Source: Lentzea sp. NEAU-D7 (GTDB lineage Bacteria > Actinomycetota > Actinomycetes > Mycobacteriales > Pseudonocardiaceae). Taken from it: a stretch of DNA of 64,000 nucleotides. Both the position numbers and the translations under genes were made by a program. The notes under the pieces are model-generated. The model was not told the DNA's origin. It did not search any database and was given only the letters and a program-made list of their open reading frames with translations. Location: positions 62,001-126,000 of the forward strand of contig NZ_JAPJDL010000020.1 of the NCBI RefSeq assembly GCF_026242055.1, written 5' to 3'. Position 1 is the stretch's first letter. Each line of letters starts with the position of its first letter. Shown here in pieces: positions 49,579 to 59,252 of this stretch.

Positions 49579-50334
49579 GTGGACGATCCGCTGATCATCG
49601 CGGGCCGGGAGTTCCGGTCCAGGCTCATCACCGGCACCGGCGGTGCCGCGAACCTCTCGGTGCTGGAACGGGCCCTGGTCGCCTCCGGCACCGAGCTCAC
49701 CACCGTGGCGATGCGCCGCGTCGACGCCGCAGGTCAGACCGGTGTGCTGGAGTTGTTGCGGCGCCTTGGAATCGAGGTCCTGCCGAACACGGCGGGCTGC
49801 CGCACGTCCGCCGAGGCCGTGCTGACCGCCCAGCTGGCGCGCGAGGCGCTGGAGACGAACTGGGTCAAGCTCGAGGTGGTGCACGACGAGGAGACCCTGC
49901 TGCCGGACCCGGTCGAGCTGCTCGACGCGGCCGAGCGGCTGGTCGACGACGGCTTCGTCGTCCTGCCCTACACCAACGACGATCCGGTGCTGGCGTTGAA
50001 GCTCCAGGACATCGGGTGCGCGACCGTCATGCCGCTGGGCTCGCCCATCGGCACGGGTCTCGGCATCCGCAACCCGCACAACATCGAGCTGATCACTTCC
50101 CGCGCTTCTGTTCCGGTGGTCCTCGACGCGGGCATCGGCACCGCCTCGGACGCCGCCCTGGCGATGGAACTCGGCTGCTCAGCGGTGTTGCTGGCGACCG
50201 CGGTCACCCGGGCCCAGGACCCGGAACGGATGGGCGCCGCCATGCGTTGTGCGGTCGAGGGCGGACGGCTGGCGCGCCTGGCCGGACGGATTCCGCAGCG
50301 CTTTTGGGCCCAAGCGTCTTCGCCGGGTCTCTGA
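49579..50334 (+). CDS. thiG: Thiazole synthase
   Basis: TIM-barrel enzyme of 251 residues that builds the thiazole from DXP, ThiS-thiocarboxylate and iminoglycine. Motifs are RLITGTGG near the start, TVAMRRVD (about 41), the catalytic Lys in TNWVKLEVVHD (about 95), VMPLGSPIGTGLGIRNP (about 152) and DAGIGTASDAALAMELG (about 182). GTG start. End of the thiOSG operon. Confidence 0.94.
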   Translation: MDDPLIIAGREFRSRLITGTGGAANLSVLERALVASGTELTTVAMRRVDAAGQTGVLELLRRLGIEVLPNTAGCRTSAEAVLTAQLAREALETNWVKLEVVHDEETLLPDPVELLDAAERLVDDGFVVLPYTNDDPVLALKLQDIGCATVMPLGSPIGTGLGIRNPHNIELITSRASVPVVLDAGIGTASDAALAMELGCSAVLLATAVTRAQDPERMGAAMRCAVEGGRLARLAGRIPQRFWAQASSPGL

Positions 50335-50409
50335 GTCGCTACCTTGGGTACTCACGTGTTGGGGGATGATTGAGCACTACCTGAAATCCGCCGAGGAGGA
50401 CGACTAGCC

Positions 50410-50853
50410 GTGACGGCCCCCATTGACGCCGAGGTCGAGGACGCGACCGCGCGTCTGTACCTGGCGATCGGCCGGCTGGCCCGGTTGCTGCGACGCACCG
50501 GTTCCCCCGGACTCGGCCCCGGCGCGGTCTCCGCGCTCGCCACGCTCGCGCGCTGCGGCCCCATGCGCCTGGGCGACCTCGCGAACAAGGAGGGCGTGGC
50601 ACCCCCGACGCTGTCCCGCATCGTCGCCGCGCTGGTCGAGGCCGGGTACGTGAAGCGCGAACCCGACCCGCAGGACGGCCGGGCCTGGCTCGCCACCCCC
50701 ACGCCCGAGGGCGAGACGATGGTGTCCGGCGTGCGGTCCGCGAGGGTGCGCGAGCTGCAGCGGCGGATCGAACAGCTCACGCCGGAGCACATCTCGGCCC
50801 TGGTGGGTGCTCTCGACGCGCTGGAGACGCTGGTGGGCGAGGAGCCGAAGTAG
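50410..50853 (+). CDS. MarR-family regulator
   Basis: Winged-helix protein of 147 residues. It has a dimerisation helix at the N-terminus, then LGDLANKEGVAPPTLSRIVA (recognition helix, about 56-75) and a wing DPQDGRAWLATP (about 88-99). GTG start with GAGGAGGA upstream. It lies 75 bp after thiG with no obvious divergent partner, so the target is unknown. Confidence 0.88.
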   Translation: MTAPIDAEVEDATARLYLAIGRLARLLRRTGSPGLGPGAVSALATLARCGPMRLGDLANKEGVAPPTLSRIVAALVEAGYVKREPDPQDGRAWLATPTPEGETMVSGVRSARVRELQRRIEQLTPEHISALVGALDALETLVGEEPK

Positions 50854-50972
50854 GTCGTCATCCCGCAGCCGCCTGAGCCGGGCACGACGAGGTGCGTACC
50901 CGGCTGGTGCTCGGTGGCGAGTACGGGCTCGGCGTCACCACACGCTCGACGGCGGGAGAACCAGGAGGCCAG

Positions 50973-51389
50973 ATGCGGCGAGGCGAGGTCTGGTGGGCCG
51001 AGTTCGACGAGCGACGGCCCGTCGTGCTGCTGTCCGAGGAAGATCCGTCCGGCTTCCGGGTCATGCAGGTCGTCGCCCCGGCGGACACCGACATCTCCGG
51101 CCTGGGGATCGAAGTCGCGGTCGGCGTCCAGGAAGGACTGCCCTTCGACGGCGTGCTGCGGTTCGGGTTTCCACGGCCGGGCTCCACCCCGTGCACCTGG
51201 CTGACCACCTTGCGCCGGGAAGACCTGGTGGAGCGGGCAGGCGCGGTGTCCGCCACCAAACTCGACGAGATCGACGACGCCCTGCGTGCCAGTCAGCAAC
51301 CAGCGGAGTGGACCCCTGCCACAGCGGCCAAGCTCAGCGAGATCAAGGACTCCCTCCGTCGGCGCAGCGGCGAAGCAGCGCCTGGTTGA
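50973..51389 (+). CDS. PemK/MazF-like protein without a visible antitoxin
   Basis: Protein of 138 residues. It starts RRGEVWWAEFDERRPVVLL, matching the first strands of PemK/MazF endoribonucleases, and continues with STPCTWLTTLRREDL and a helix AVSATKLDEIDDALR, the usual family C-terminal helix. ATG with AGGAGG 5 bp upstream. No antitoxin-like gene precedes it in the 119-bp gap. The C-terminal 47 bp overlap the convergent SRPBCC gene. Toxicity is not established. Confidence 0.72.
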   Translation: MRRGEVWWAEFDERRPVVLLSEEDPSGFRVMQVVAPADTDISGLGIEVAVGVQEGLPFDGVLRFGFPRPGSTPCTWLTTLRREDLVERAGAVSATKLDEIDDALRASQQPAEWTPATAAKLSEIKDSLRRRSGEAAPG

Positions 51390-51771
51390 AGGCGTTGAAC
51401 TCAGCGACCAGCACCTCACGCGTCTGCGCCAGCACGTCGGCGGCCATCGTGCCGGTGAACGACTCGACGTTCACCAGCCGTGTGCCGCCCTCCGCCTCAC
51501 TGAGCTCCCACCGGTGGCGGCCGAAGAACGTCTCCGGGTCACCGCCCCGGGAAGCCAGCACGTACGGCTCCATCGAGGTGATCTCGCCCTCGAAGTCGCG
51601 CTCGAACGGCGTGCCCTTGGCCGCCTTCACCTTGGTGTGCGCGCCATCCACCTGCGTGTACTCCATGACGGGGTTCCAGTCGGCGTAGCCCGCGAAGTCC
51701 ACCAGCACCCGCCACACGTCGTCGATCGGCGCAGGCACGACCAGCTCTGTCCTGACCTCATTTTCCTGCAT
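51343..51771 (-). CDS. SRPBCC (START/polyketide-cyclase-like) protein
   Basis: Protein of 142 residues with the helix-grip fold: TELVVPAPIDDVWRVLVDF at the N-terminus, YADWNPVMEY and a long C-terminal helix (AEFNAFNQALLRRC). Such proteins bind hydrophobic ligands and rarely show a catalytic signature. No Shine-Dalgarno is visible and a TAGATT box lies just upstream, so it may be leaderless. Divergent from a TetR gene, its probable regulator. Confidence 0.82.
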   Translation of the reverse strand: MQENEVRTELVVPAPIDDVWRVLVDFAGYADWNPVMEYTQVDGAHTKVKAAKGTPFERDFEGEITSMEPYVLASRGGDPETFFGRHRWELSEAEGGTRLVNVESFTGTMAADVLAQTREVLVAEFNAFNQALLRRCADGGSP

Positions 51772-51877
51772 GGTTGTTCAATCTAATGACGGCGGCTAGT
51801 CTTTTTCCATCGTCGGGATCAAGGGGCAGGTTCAACAGCGCGGCGTCGAGCGACGCCGCGAGATCGTCGATGCCGCG

Positions 51878-52375
51878 ATGGACCTGTTCGGCGTCAACGG
51901 ATACGCGGGCACCGGCGTCGCCGCCATCGCGAAGAAGGCCGGTGTGACGCCCTCCGCGGTGATCCACCACTTCGGGTCCAAGGAGAACCTGCTCAAGGCG
52001 GTCCTGGACGAGTTCGACGCGCGGGCGGCCGCGAGGGTCGCCGGCAGCGACCTGGTCCAGGCGTTGCTCGAAGACGCCGAACACACCATGGCGCACAAGG
52101 GTTTGGCGACGCTGCACACGGTGCTGCAGGCCGAGCACCTGGCGCGCGACGACGACGTCACGCACCGGTTCCGCGCCCGCAACCGCCTGCTCCGCGGCCG
52201 CTTCGCCGCGGAACTGGGCGAAGCGGCCGCGACCGAGCTGATCGCGTTCCTCGAAGGCGCGCTGACGGTCTGGCTGCTCGATCCCGAGACGACCGACCTG
52301 AGGGCGATGTACGCCCGCTACCTGTCGAGGCTCCAGAACGGCGACACCGGGCCGACGCCTGCACCCAACGGGTAG
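51878..52375 (+). CDS. TetR-family regulator, true start unclear
   Basis: From the ATG at 51878 the protein has 165 residues and starts inside helix 1 of the DNA-binding domain (MDLFGVNGYAGTGVAAIAKK). In-frame coding continues upstream (KGQVQQRGVERRREIVDAA), completing helix 1, back to a TAG at 51797, but with no ATG, GTG or TTG. An ATC at 51809 follows a TAGTCT -10-like box, so a non-standard, possibly leaderless start is possible. The 3' end overlaps convergent thiD by 58 bp. Likely regulator of the SRPBCC gene. Confidence 0.75.
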   Translation: MDLFGVNGYAGTGVAAIAKKAGVTPSAVIHHFGSKENLLKAVLDEFDARAAARVAGSDLVQALLEDAEHTMAHKGLATLHTVLQAEHLARDDDVTHRFRARNRLLRGRFAAELGEAAATELIAFLEGALTVWLLDPETTDLRAMYARYLSRLQNGDTGPTPAPNG

Positions 52376-53129
52376 GCGGCGGCCACCGAGCGGACGATGA
52401 AGTCCTTGCCGAACCGCACGGCCTCGGGCACCGAAGCACCGCGAGCGAGCGCCGCGCTGATCGACGACGCGAGCGTGTCGCCACTGCCGTGCGTGTTCTG
52501 GGTGTCGTAGCGCGGGCCGGGCAGTTCGATGAACTCACGGCCGTCGTAGAGCAGGTCGAGGCACTCCGGGTCGTCCCACATGTGGCCGCCCTTCACGAGC
52601 ACCCACTCCGGGCCCAGGGCGTGCAGCGCCTCCGCCGCCACGCGCTGGTCCACGCGGTCCTTCACCTCGATGCCGGTGATCAGCCGCACCTCGTCGAGGT
52701 TCGGCGTCACCAGCGTCGCGCGCGGGAACAGCAGGCCGCGCAACGCGTCCAGGGCGTTGTCGGCGAGGAGCTGGTTGCCGTGCATGGACGCCGAGACCGG
52801 GTCGACGACGAACGGGGTCCTCCCCGAACCGATGCCGACGCGGTCCAGCGCCGGCGCGACGGCCTCGATGATCGCCGCCGAGGCGAGCATGCCGGTCTTC
52901 GCGGCCTGCACGCCGATGTCCTCGGCGACCGAGAGGATCTGCGCCGCCACCGTCTCGGCCGGGATCTCCGAGACCCCCGTGACGCCAAGCGAGTTCTGGA
53001 CCGTCACGGCCGTCAGCGCGACGCAGCCGTGCACTCCGCACGCGAAGAGCGTGCGGAGGTCGGCCTGGATGCCCGCACCACCGCCGGAATCGCTTCCGGC
53101 GATGGTGAGGACCCTGGGGGGTGGCTCGG

Positions 53130-53133
<4 letters not shown>
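52318..53133 (-). CDS. thiD: Hydroxymethylpyrimidine/phosphomethylpyrimidine kinase
   Basis: Ribokinase-family enzyme of 271 residues phosphorylating HMP and HMP-P. Motifs are IAGSDSGGGAGIQADL (about 11-26), AVTVQNSLGV (about 43), KTGML (about 78), DPVSASMHG (about 112) and the catalytic Asp in NTHGSGDTLASSI (about 215). GTG start overlapping the thiC stop (GTGA); the two are one operon. The family-typical C-terminus GVGPVSPFW is complete. Confidence 0.93.
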
Positions 53134-54770
<1,637 letters not shown>

Positions 54771-54775
54771 GACAT

Positions 54776-54876
54776 TCCTCCCTACGCCGGCATTACCCGG
54801 TCAGGTTCAGGCGGTCGGTGACACCGGCTGCACAGCCAGTCACCCTCTCAGCCCGCTCAGGCGCGAGCTCCCGCGT
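54776..54876 (-). promoter_or_regulatory. TPP riboswitch controlling thiCD
   Basis: On the minus strand: CGGGAGC, CGGGCTGAGAGGGTG, a variable P3 arm, then CTGAACCTGACCGGGTAATG and CCGGCGTAGGGAGG. This is the canonical THI box. The terminal AGGGAGG is also the thiC ribosome site, so control of translation initiation is likely. Confidence 0.95.
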
Positions 54877-54957
54877 TGTGTTGAGTTGTCGAGAACCGAC
54901 CATAGTCAGAGCGCGCCGCAGCTGCCAAGGGCGTCGTTTGCCCCTAATCTCTTCCTC

Positions 54958-55815
54958 GTGGCTGATCACCAGCCGTTCCCGCCCGGCGCGCGTCGCGGTC
55001 AGCGCCCCGCCGTGGTCTCGGCATGCCCTTCCTGCGGTGAGCTCGCAGGCCGGGGCTACCCCGACTGCGGCTTCTGCGCCGAGCTGCTCGACCAGTTCTG
55101 GCTCGCGGACTGGGAGGCGCTGCGCACGTCGTCCCAGCTGGCGGACCGCGAGCTGGCCGAGCTGGTCACCTCCGCGGACGTCGGCCAGTACCCCTGGACC
55201 TGCGTCGACTGGGCGATGACGCTGCTGGCGTGCTCGCGCTGCGGTGCCGAACTGGGCACCGGACCGGTCGAGTGCGTCCGGTGCGCCGTCACCGAGGAGC
55301 GCCGGTGGAACTGGGACCACGCGGCGCACCCGTACACGATGAGCGCGAACGAGCACCTGCTCCGCGTCGCCCGCGCGGCCCTGCGCGCACCCCACCGGCG
55401 TCGTCCGGCCGTCGTGCAGGCCTGGCAGCTGGTGCTGCCGTTCCTGATCGCCGGTGAGGTGATCGAGTTCGGCCGCCTGGACCGGATCCGCGCGCACGTG
55501 CTGGCCGGCGGCTACGCGTCGATGGCGGCCTGCCACACCTTCGGTGAGCTGGCCGGGCTGCCCGAGCTCTTCTGGCGCCGGGGCGACCCGATCTCAACGC
55601 GGGTCGAGTACCAGCCGGATTCCGAGCGCCAGCAGCACGCCGCCCGACAGCTTCTCGAGCGCGGGGCGGACGCGCGGCCGGCTGAGCCAGCCCCTGATCG
55701 TGTGCAGGATCGAGACGATGATCAGGTACCAGACGGTGTCGATCACCACCCAGCCGACGGCGAGGAAGAGCAGAACCCCCTGGCCGGCCTGCCCGGCAGG
55801 CACGAACTGCGGTAG
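54958..55815 (+). CDS. Zinc-ribbon-containing protein of unknown function with antisense-overlapping tail
   Basis: Protein of 285 residues from GTG at 54958. Two Cys pairs form ribbon-like motifs: CPSCGELAGRGYPDCGFC (about 22-39) and CSRCGAELGTGPVECVRC (about 92-109). A helical region follows to about residue 215 (FGELAGLPELFWRRGD). From about 213 on, the frame is antisense to lysE and rich in Arg, Asp, Gln and Pro, which looks like read-through of a lost stop. The first 215 residues are more likely functional. Family unknown. Confidence 0.6.
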   Translation: MADHQPFPPGARRGQRPAVVSACPSCGELAGRGYPDCGFCAELLDQFWLADWEALRTSSQLADRELAELVTSADVGQYPWTCVDWAMTLLACSRCGAELGTGPVECVRCAVTEERRWNWDHAAHPYTMSANEHLLRVARAALRAPHRRRPAVVQAWQLVLPFLIAGEVIEFGRLDRIRAHVLAGGYASMAACHTFGELAGLPELFWRRGDPISTRVEYQPDSERQQHAARQLLERGADARPAEPAPDRVQDRDDDQVPDGVDHHPADGEEEQNPLAGLPGRHELR

Positions 55816-56196
55816 GAACGAGATCGCGAACACGCCGAGCTTCGGGTTGGCCAGGTTCACGATCAGGCCGCTGCGGAACGCGTGGCTGGCGGGCGGCGGC
55901 GCGGCGTCGGGCAGGCTCTTGCTGATCAGGGCCTTGACGCCCAGGTAGATCAGGAAGGCCGCCCCCGCGATCCGGAGTGCGTGGAAGGCGATCTCGGACG
56001 CCGTGAGCAGCACGCTCAGGCCCAGGGCGGCGGCCACGGCCCAGCAGGCGACGCCGACCTCCATGCCGAACACCGTCGCCAGCGCGGCCTTTCGCCCGTG
56101 CACCGACTGTCGCAGGACCATGGCGGTGCCAGGTCCGGGCGACAGCGCGATGAGGAACGAGGCCGCGACGAAGGCGACGATGTTTTCGATGGGCAT
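55594..56196 (-). CDS. LysE/RhtB-family amino acid exporter
   Basis: Membrane protein of 200 residues with five or six helices. The family signature SPGPGTAMVLRQS lies at about 19-31, with a conserved NLANPKLGVFAISFLPQF segment near 118. LysE/RhtB proteins export amino acids or related metabolites; the substrate is not predictable. ATG at 56196 gives a normal-length protein without a clear Shine-Dalgarno. Its 3' 222 bp are overlapped antisense by the zinc-ribbon gene. Confidence 0.87.
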   Translation of the reverse strand: MPIENIVAFVAASFLIALSPGPGTAMVLRQSVHGRKAALATVFGMEVGVACWAVAAALGLSVLLTASEIAFHALRIAGAAFLIYLGVKALISKSLPDAAPPPASHAFRSGLIVNLANPKLGVFAISFLPQFVPAGQAGQGVLLFLAVGWVVIDTVWYLIIVSILHTIRGWLSRPRVRPALEKLSGGVLLALGIRLVLDPR

Positions 56197-56246
56197 GCGT
56201 TGATGGTCGCCGGTGCCCGCAATTTCTTTTTGCTGGAAGCGGAGGG

Positions 56247-56268
56247 TTGACCTGGAGCGCGCTCCAGG
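56247..56268 (+). promoter_or_regulatory. MerR-type promoter/operator before the aldo/keto reductase gene
   Basis: TTGACC (-35) runs into CCTGGAGCGCGCTCCAGG, a perfect 18-bp palindrome lying in the spacer region. This is the geometry recognised by MerR-family activators, which bind between -35 and -10 and twist an over-long spacer. The reductase ATG is 16 bp downstream, so the transcript leader would be very short. Confidence 0.65.
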
Positions 56269-56284
56269 ATGTTCGCTGATCGCC

Positions 56285-57229
56285 ATGACCTTGGAACTGG
56301 GGAAGCTGGGTTTCGGCACGTGGGCCATGGGTGGGCCGTTCTCGGGCCCGGACGGGCTGCCGGTCGGCTGGGGACCGGCTGACGACGGCGAGTCGGTCAA
56401 GGCGCTGCGGCGGGCGGTGGAGCTGGGCGTGACGCTGTTCGACACGGCGGACGTCTACGGCTGCGGGCACGCGGAGACCGTCGTGGGGCAAGCGCTTGCG
56501 GACGTGCGTGACCAGGTGCTGATCGCCACGAAGTGGGGCTGCGGGTTCGACGCGGCTACGAAGCGGATGACCGGCAACGAGGGTTCGGTCGAGTACCTGC
56601 GCCGCGCCGTCGAGGGGTCGCTGCGGCGGCTGGGGACCGACCGGATCGACCTCTACCAGCTGCACGTGGGCGACCTGGGGCTGGAGGAGGCGGCGCTGCT
56701 GCGCGACGAGTGCGAGGCGCTGGTCGCCTCCGGCAAGATCCGTGCCTACGGGTGGAGCACCGACGACGTCGAACGGGCGCGGTTCTTCTGCGAGGGCGAG
56801 CACGGGATCGCGGCGCAGGCCGACATCAACCTGCTGTTCGACAACCCCGCGATGTACGCGGGGGACTACGCGGTGCTCTGCCGCAGGCCGCTGGCGATGG
56901 GGCTGCTCGCGCGGGAGACGTTCCCGCAGCTGCCCGCGGACGACGTGCGCGTCACGAACCCGTCCTGGCTGCGGTTCTTCGTCGACGGGAAGCCGTCGCC
57001 TTCGTACTTCGCGGCTCGTGAGGCCGTTCGGGACGTGCTGACTTCGGGCGGGCGGACGCTGGTGCAGGGTGCGCTGGCGTGGTTCTGGGCGCGCTCTCCC
57101 CGACTGGTGCCGATCCCGGGCGTGCGGACCGTGGCGCAGGTCGAGGAGAACGCGGGTGCGCTGGCGTTCGGTGCGCTGAGCGCGGACGAGCTGGCGCAGG
57201 TGGAGTCGGTGCTCCGGCCCCAGTCCTAG
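56285..57229 (+). CDS. Aldo/keto reductase
   Basis: AKR of 314 residues. Catalytic residues: Asp/Tyr in LFDTADVYGCG (about 50-60), Lys in ATKWGCG (about 81) and His in YQLHVGD (about 126). It resembles the YajO/IolS-like AKR group. ATG at 56285 immediately follows the MerR-type promoter. The stop overlaps the convergent deformylase gene by 4 bp. Substrate unknown; MerR control suggests a role in stress or aldehyde detoxification. Confidence 0.87.
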   Translation: MTLELGKLGFGTWAMGGPFSGPDGLPVGWGPADDGESVKALRRAVELGVTLFDTADVYGCGHAETVVGQALADVRDQVLIATKWGCGFDAATKRMTGNEGSVEYLRRAVEGSLRRLGTDRIDLYQLHVGDLGLEEAALLRDECEALVASGKIRAYGWSTDDVERARFFCEGEHGIAAQADINLLFDNPAMYAGDYAVLCRRPLAMGLLARETFPQLPADDVRVTNPSWLRFFVDGKPSPSYFAAREAVRDVLTSGGRTLVQGALAWFWARSPRLVPIPGVRTVAQVEENAGALAFGALSADELAQVESVLRPQS

Positions 57230-57807
57230 TCCTCGTCGTCCTCGTCGAAGTTCGCGGGGTCGGACGGGTCCCAGGAGAGGCCCGGCTTGTTCCACTCGTT
57301 GTCGCGCAGCATCCGCTTGGCCTCCTTCCGGTACCGGCCGATCAGGCGGTCGGTGTAGAGGTAGCCGTTCAGGTGATCGGTCTCGTGCTGCAGGCAACGG
57401 GCGAAGAAGCCGGTGCCCTCGACCTCGAACGGCTGCCCGTCGAGGTCCTGGCCGGTCACCTTCGCCCACTGGGCGCGTCCGGTCGGGTACGCCTCGCCGG
57501 GCACGCTCAGGCAGCCCTCGAAGTCGTCGTCCGGATCCGGCATGGTCTCCGGGACCTCGGAGGTCTCGAGCGTGGGGTTCACGATCGCACCGCGGTGCTG
57601 GACACCCTCGTCGTCCGGGCAGTCGTAGACGAAGATCCGCAGGTCGACGCCGATCTGGTTGGCCGCGAGCCCCACTCCGCGAGCCGCTGCCATCGTCTCG
57701 AACATGTCGTCGGCGAGGGTCTTCAGCTCGGTGTCGAACTCGGTGACCTCGCGCGTCGGGTTGTGGAGCACGGGGTCGCCGGCGATGCGGATGCGGTGGA
57801 CGGCCAT
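57226..57807 (-). CDS. def: Peptide deformylase
   Basis: Metal-dependent enzyme of 193 residues removing the N-formyl group from nascent proteins. All three family motifs are present: GVGLAANQIG (about 44), EGCLSVPG (about 97, metal Cys) and QHETDHLNG (about 140, catalytic Glu and metal His pair). ATG at 57807. The tail is very acidic (NFDEDDED). Single gene, facing away from the DUF3263/LytR_C pair. Confidence 0.94.
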   Translation of the reverse strand: MAVHRIRIAGDPVLHNPTREVTEFDTELKTLADDMFETMAAARGVGLAANQIGVDLRIFVYDCPDDEGVQHRGAIVNPTLETSEVPETMPDPDDDFEGCLSVPGEAYPTGRAQWAKVTGQDLDGQPFEVEGTGFFARCLQHETDHLNGYLYTDRLIGRYRKEAKRMLRDNEWNKPGLSWDPSDPANFDEDDED

Positions 57808-57915
57808 GGCTGAACTTTATGCCGTCCAAAACTGTCGGTGTCGCGCGGTAGGTTGGAACGATCACGTGATTGAATTGCCCGCACCTGAGATGGTGTGGCT
57901 ACCGTGGGGAGCCAG

Positions 57916-58194
57916 ATGGATCACGCCGAGACGCTCACCTCCGCTGACGGGCTGACCAGCCGCGAACGCACGATGCTCGCGTTCGAGCGTCAGTGGTGGA
58001 AGTACTCGGGATCCAAGGAACAGGCCATCAGGGAACTGTTCGACATGTCCGCGACCCGCTACTACCAGCTGCTCAACGCGCTCGTCGAATCCGAAGCCGC
58101 CCTGGCCGCCGATCCGATGCTCGTCAAACGGCTGCGCGGTGTCCGGACAGGCCGCCAAAGGGTTCGCGCCCGCGCCAGGAGCACCGAGGACTGA
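57916..58194 (+). CDS. DUF3263 helix-turn-helix-like protein
   Basis: Protein of 92 residues. The DUF3263 signature is clear: ERQWWKYSGSKEQAIRELFD followed by MSATRYYQLLNAL, a helix-turn-helix-like segment. ATG at 57916 with GGGGAG 5 bp upstream; an in-frame GTG at 57895 would add seven residues. It overlaps the next gene by one base (TGATG). The pair is conserved in actinobacteria. Confidence 0.87.
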   Translation: MDHAETLTSADGLTSRERTMLAFERQWWKYSGSKEQAIRELFDMSATRYYQLLNALVESEAALAADPMLVKRLRGVRTGRQRVRARARSTED

Positions 58195-58808
58195 TGACCT
58201 CCCCCGAGTCCGCAAGCCCGTCCCGTCCGGCCAAGGCCGCCGGCTTCGCCCTGCTCGGCGTCGCCGCCGTCGCGTTGGTGATCGGCGTAGTGAGCCTCTT
58301 CAGCGGGGGGTCTTCCGACACACCCCCTGTCGCCGAGGGGTCTTCGACAGCGCCTCCCGCGGCCACCACATCCGAGCAGGCCTCTTCTGAGCAGCCGCCT
58401 GCGTCGTCCACCACGCCGTCGTCCGCTGCCGTGACCACCACGGGTTCGCCTACGGTGCCCACGTCTTCTGCTGCTGTGCCGCCTCCGCCGGTGACCCAGC
58501 CCGGGACGGCCAAGGCTCCGGTTCGGATCTACAACAACTCGACGATCACCGGGTTGGCGTCGAAGGCCTCTGATGAGGTTCGGGCCAACGGGTGGACGGT
58601 CGAGGGGACCGGCAACTACTCCGGTGGGACGATTCCCACTACCACCGTTTACTTCCGGCCTGGGACTGAGGAGGAGGCTTCTGCGAAGGAGCTTGCCTCG
58701 GTGCTGCGGGCTCGGGTCGAGCCCCGGTTCGACGGGATCCAGTCTTCTGCGCCTGGGATCATTTTGATCGTCACCAATGACTATCAGGGTGTTTCCAAGA
58801 GCAAGTAG
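58194..58808 (+). CDS. LytR C-terminal-domain membrane protein
   Basis: Protein of 204 residues. One membrane helix at about 17-36, an extracellular linker of about 65 residues made of Ser, Thr, Pro and Ala, then a LytR_C domain at about 105-200 (VRIYNNSTITGLASKASDEV to the end). LytR_C domains occur on cell-wall-associated proteins but are not catalytic by themselves. Translationally coupled to DUF3263. Confidence 0.85.
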   Translation: MTSPESASPSRPAKAAGFALLGVAAVALVIGVVSLFSGGSSDTPPVAEGSSTAPPAATTSEQASSEQPPASSTTPSSAAVTTTGSPTVPTSSAAVPPPPVTQPGTAKAPVRIYNNSTITGLASKASDEVRANGWTVEGTGNYSGGTIPTTTVYFRPGTEEEASAKELASVLRARVEPRFDGIQSSAPGIILIVTNDYQGVSKSK

Positions 58809-58937
58809 GCGTGACTGTCAGACCTGCTGAGTAGGTTGAGTTGTAGGGGTCCCGGGTCAGGGGGACGCCTGCGTCAGCGTGCCGCGGCTTGGTGGGTGGT
58901 TGGGTTGCGGGCGGCGACCTTGGGTTGCGTGCTTTCC

Positions 58938-58956
58938 CTGGGGGCGCTGCCCCCAG
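58938..58956. terminator. G/C hairpin downstream of the LytR_C gene
   Basis: CTGGGGGC pairs with GCCCCCAG across a GCT loop and is followed by ACCCCCGGC. Similar CTGGGGGC-GCCCCCAG-ACCCCCG sequences are common in actinomycete intergenic regions. A terminator or a repeat remnant is possible. Confidence 0.5.
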
Positions 58957-59051
58957 ACCCCCGGCAATCTGATCAGGGGGCCCACGCCTTGAGCAGGTAG
59001 ATGGCACGCCTGTTGCGTTGGGCGGCTGCCGGTTGCTTCGTGGGTTGCGTT

Positions 59052-59195
59052 GGCGGTGGGGTCCCATCACAAGCCGCACCAAGAGCGGGCCACATGCGTG
59101 AGGGGGTGTCAACTCGACGAAAAGCGTGTCGAGTTGACACCCCCTCACGCATGCAGCAAGTGCTGTGGCGCGACTCGTGATGGGACCCCACCGCC
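59052..59195. repeat. Large palindromic element, 144 bp
   Basis: Outer 19-bp arms GGCGGTGGGGTCCCATCAC (59052-59070) and their exact complement (59177-59195) enclose an inner perfect 26-bp inverted repeat (59093-59118 with 59128-59153, CATGCGTGAGGGGG...) around a 9-base loop GAAAAGCGT. Only the segments between arms diverge. It has no coding content and fits a MITE or REP-type element. Confidence 0.7.
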
Positions 59196-59252
59196 CTTGC
59201 CTTATGGAAAGACGGCTCGCCTTCGGCATCGCTTGGGTGGGCGGCTTGCTTG

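Larger units (their letters stand above)
58809..59252. other. Repeat-rich intergenic region
   Basis: This 444-bp gap has no credible gene. It contains a hairpin (58938-58956), several copies of a TGGGTTGCG motif (near 58911, 58920 and 59040) and a large palindromic element (59052-59195). The T-rich tail of the LytR_C transcript may end at one of these hairpins. Confidence 0.7.

Noticed and set aside
50366..50407. A 13-residue ORF between thiG and marR with GGGGG upstream
   Set aside because: Too short to judge and it overlaps the ribosome site of marR; the reading could be chance.
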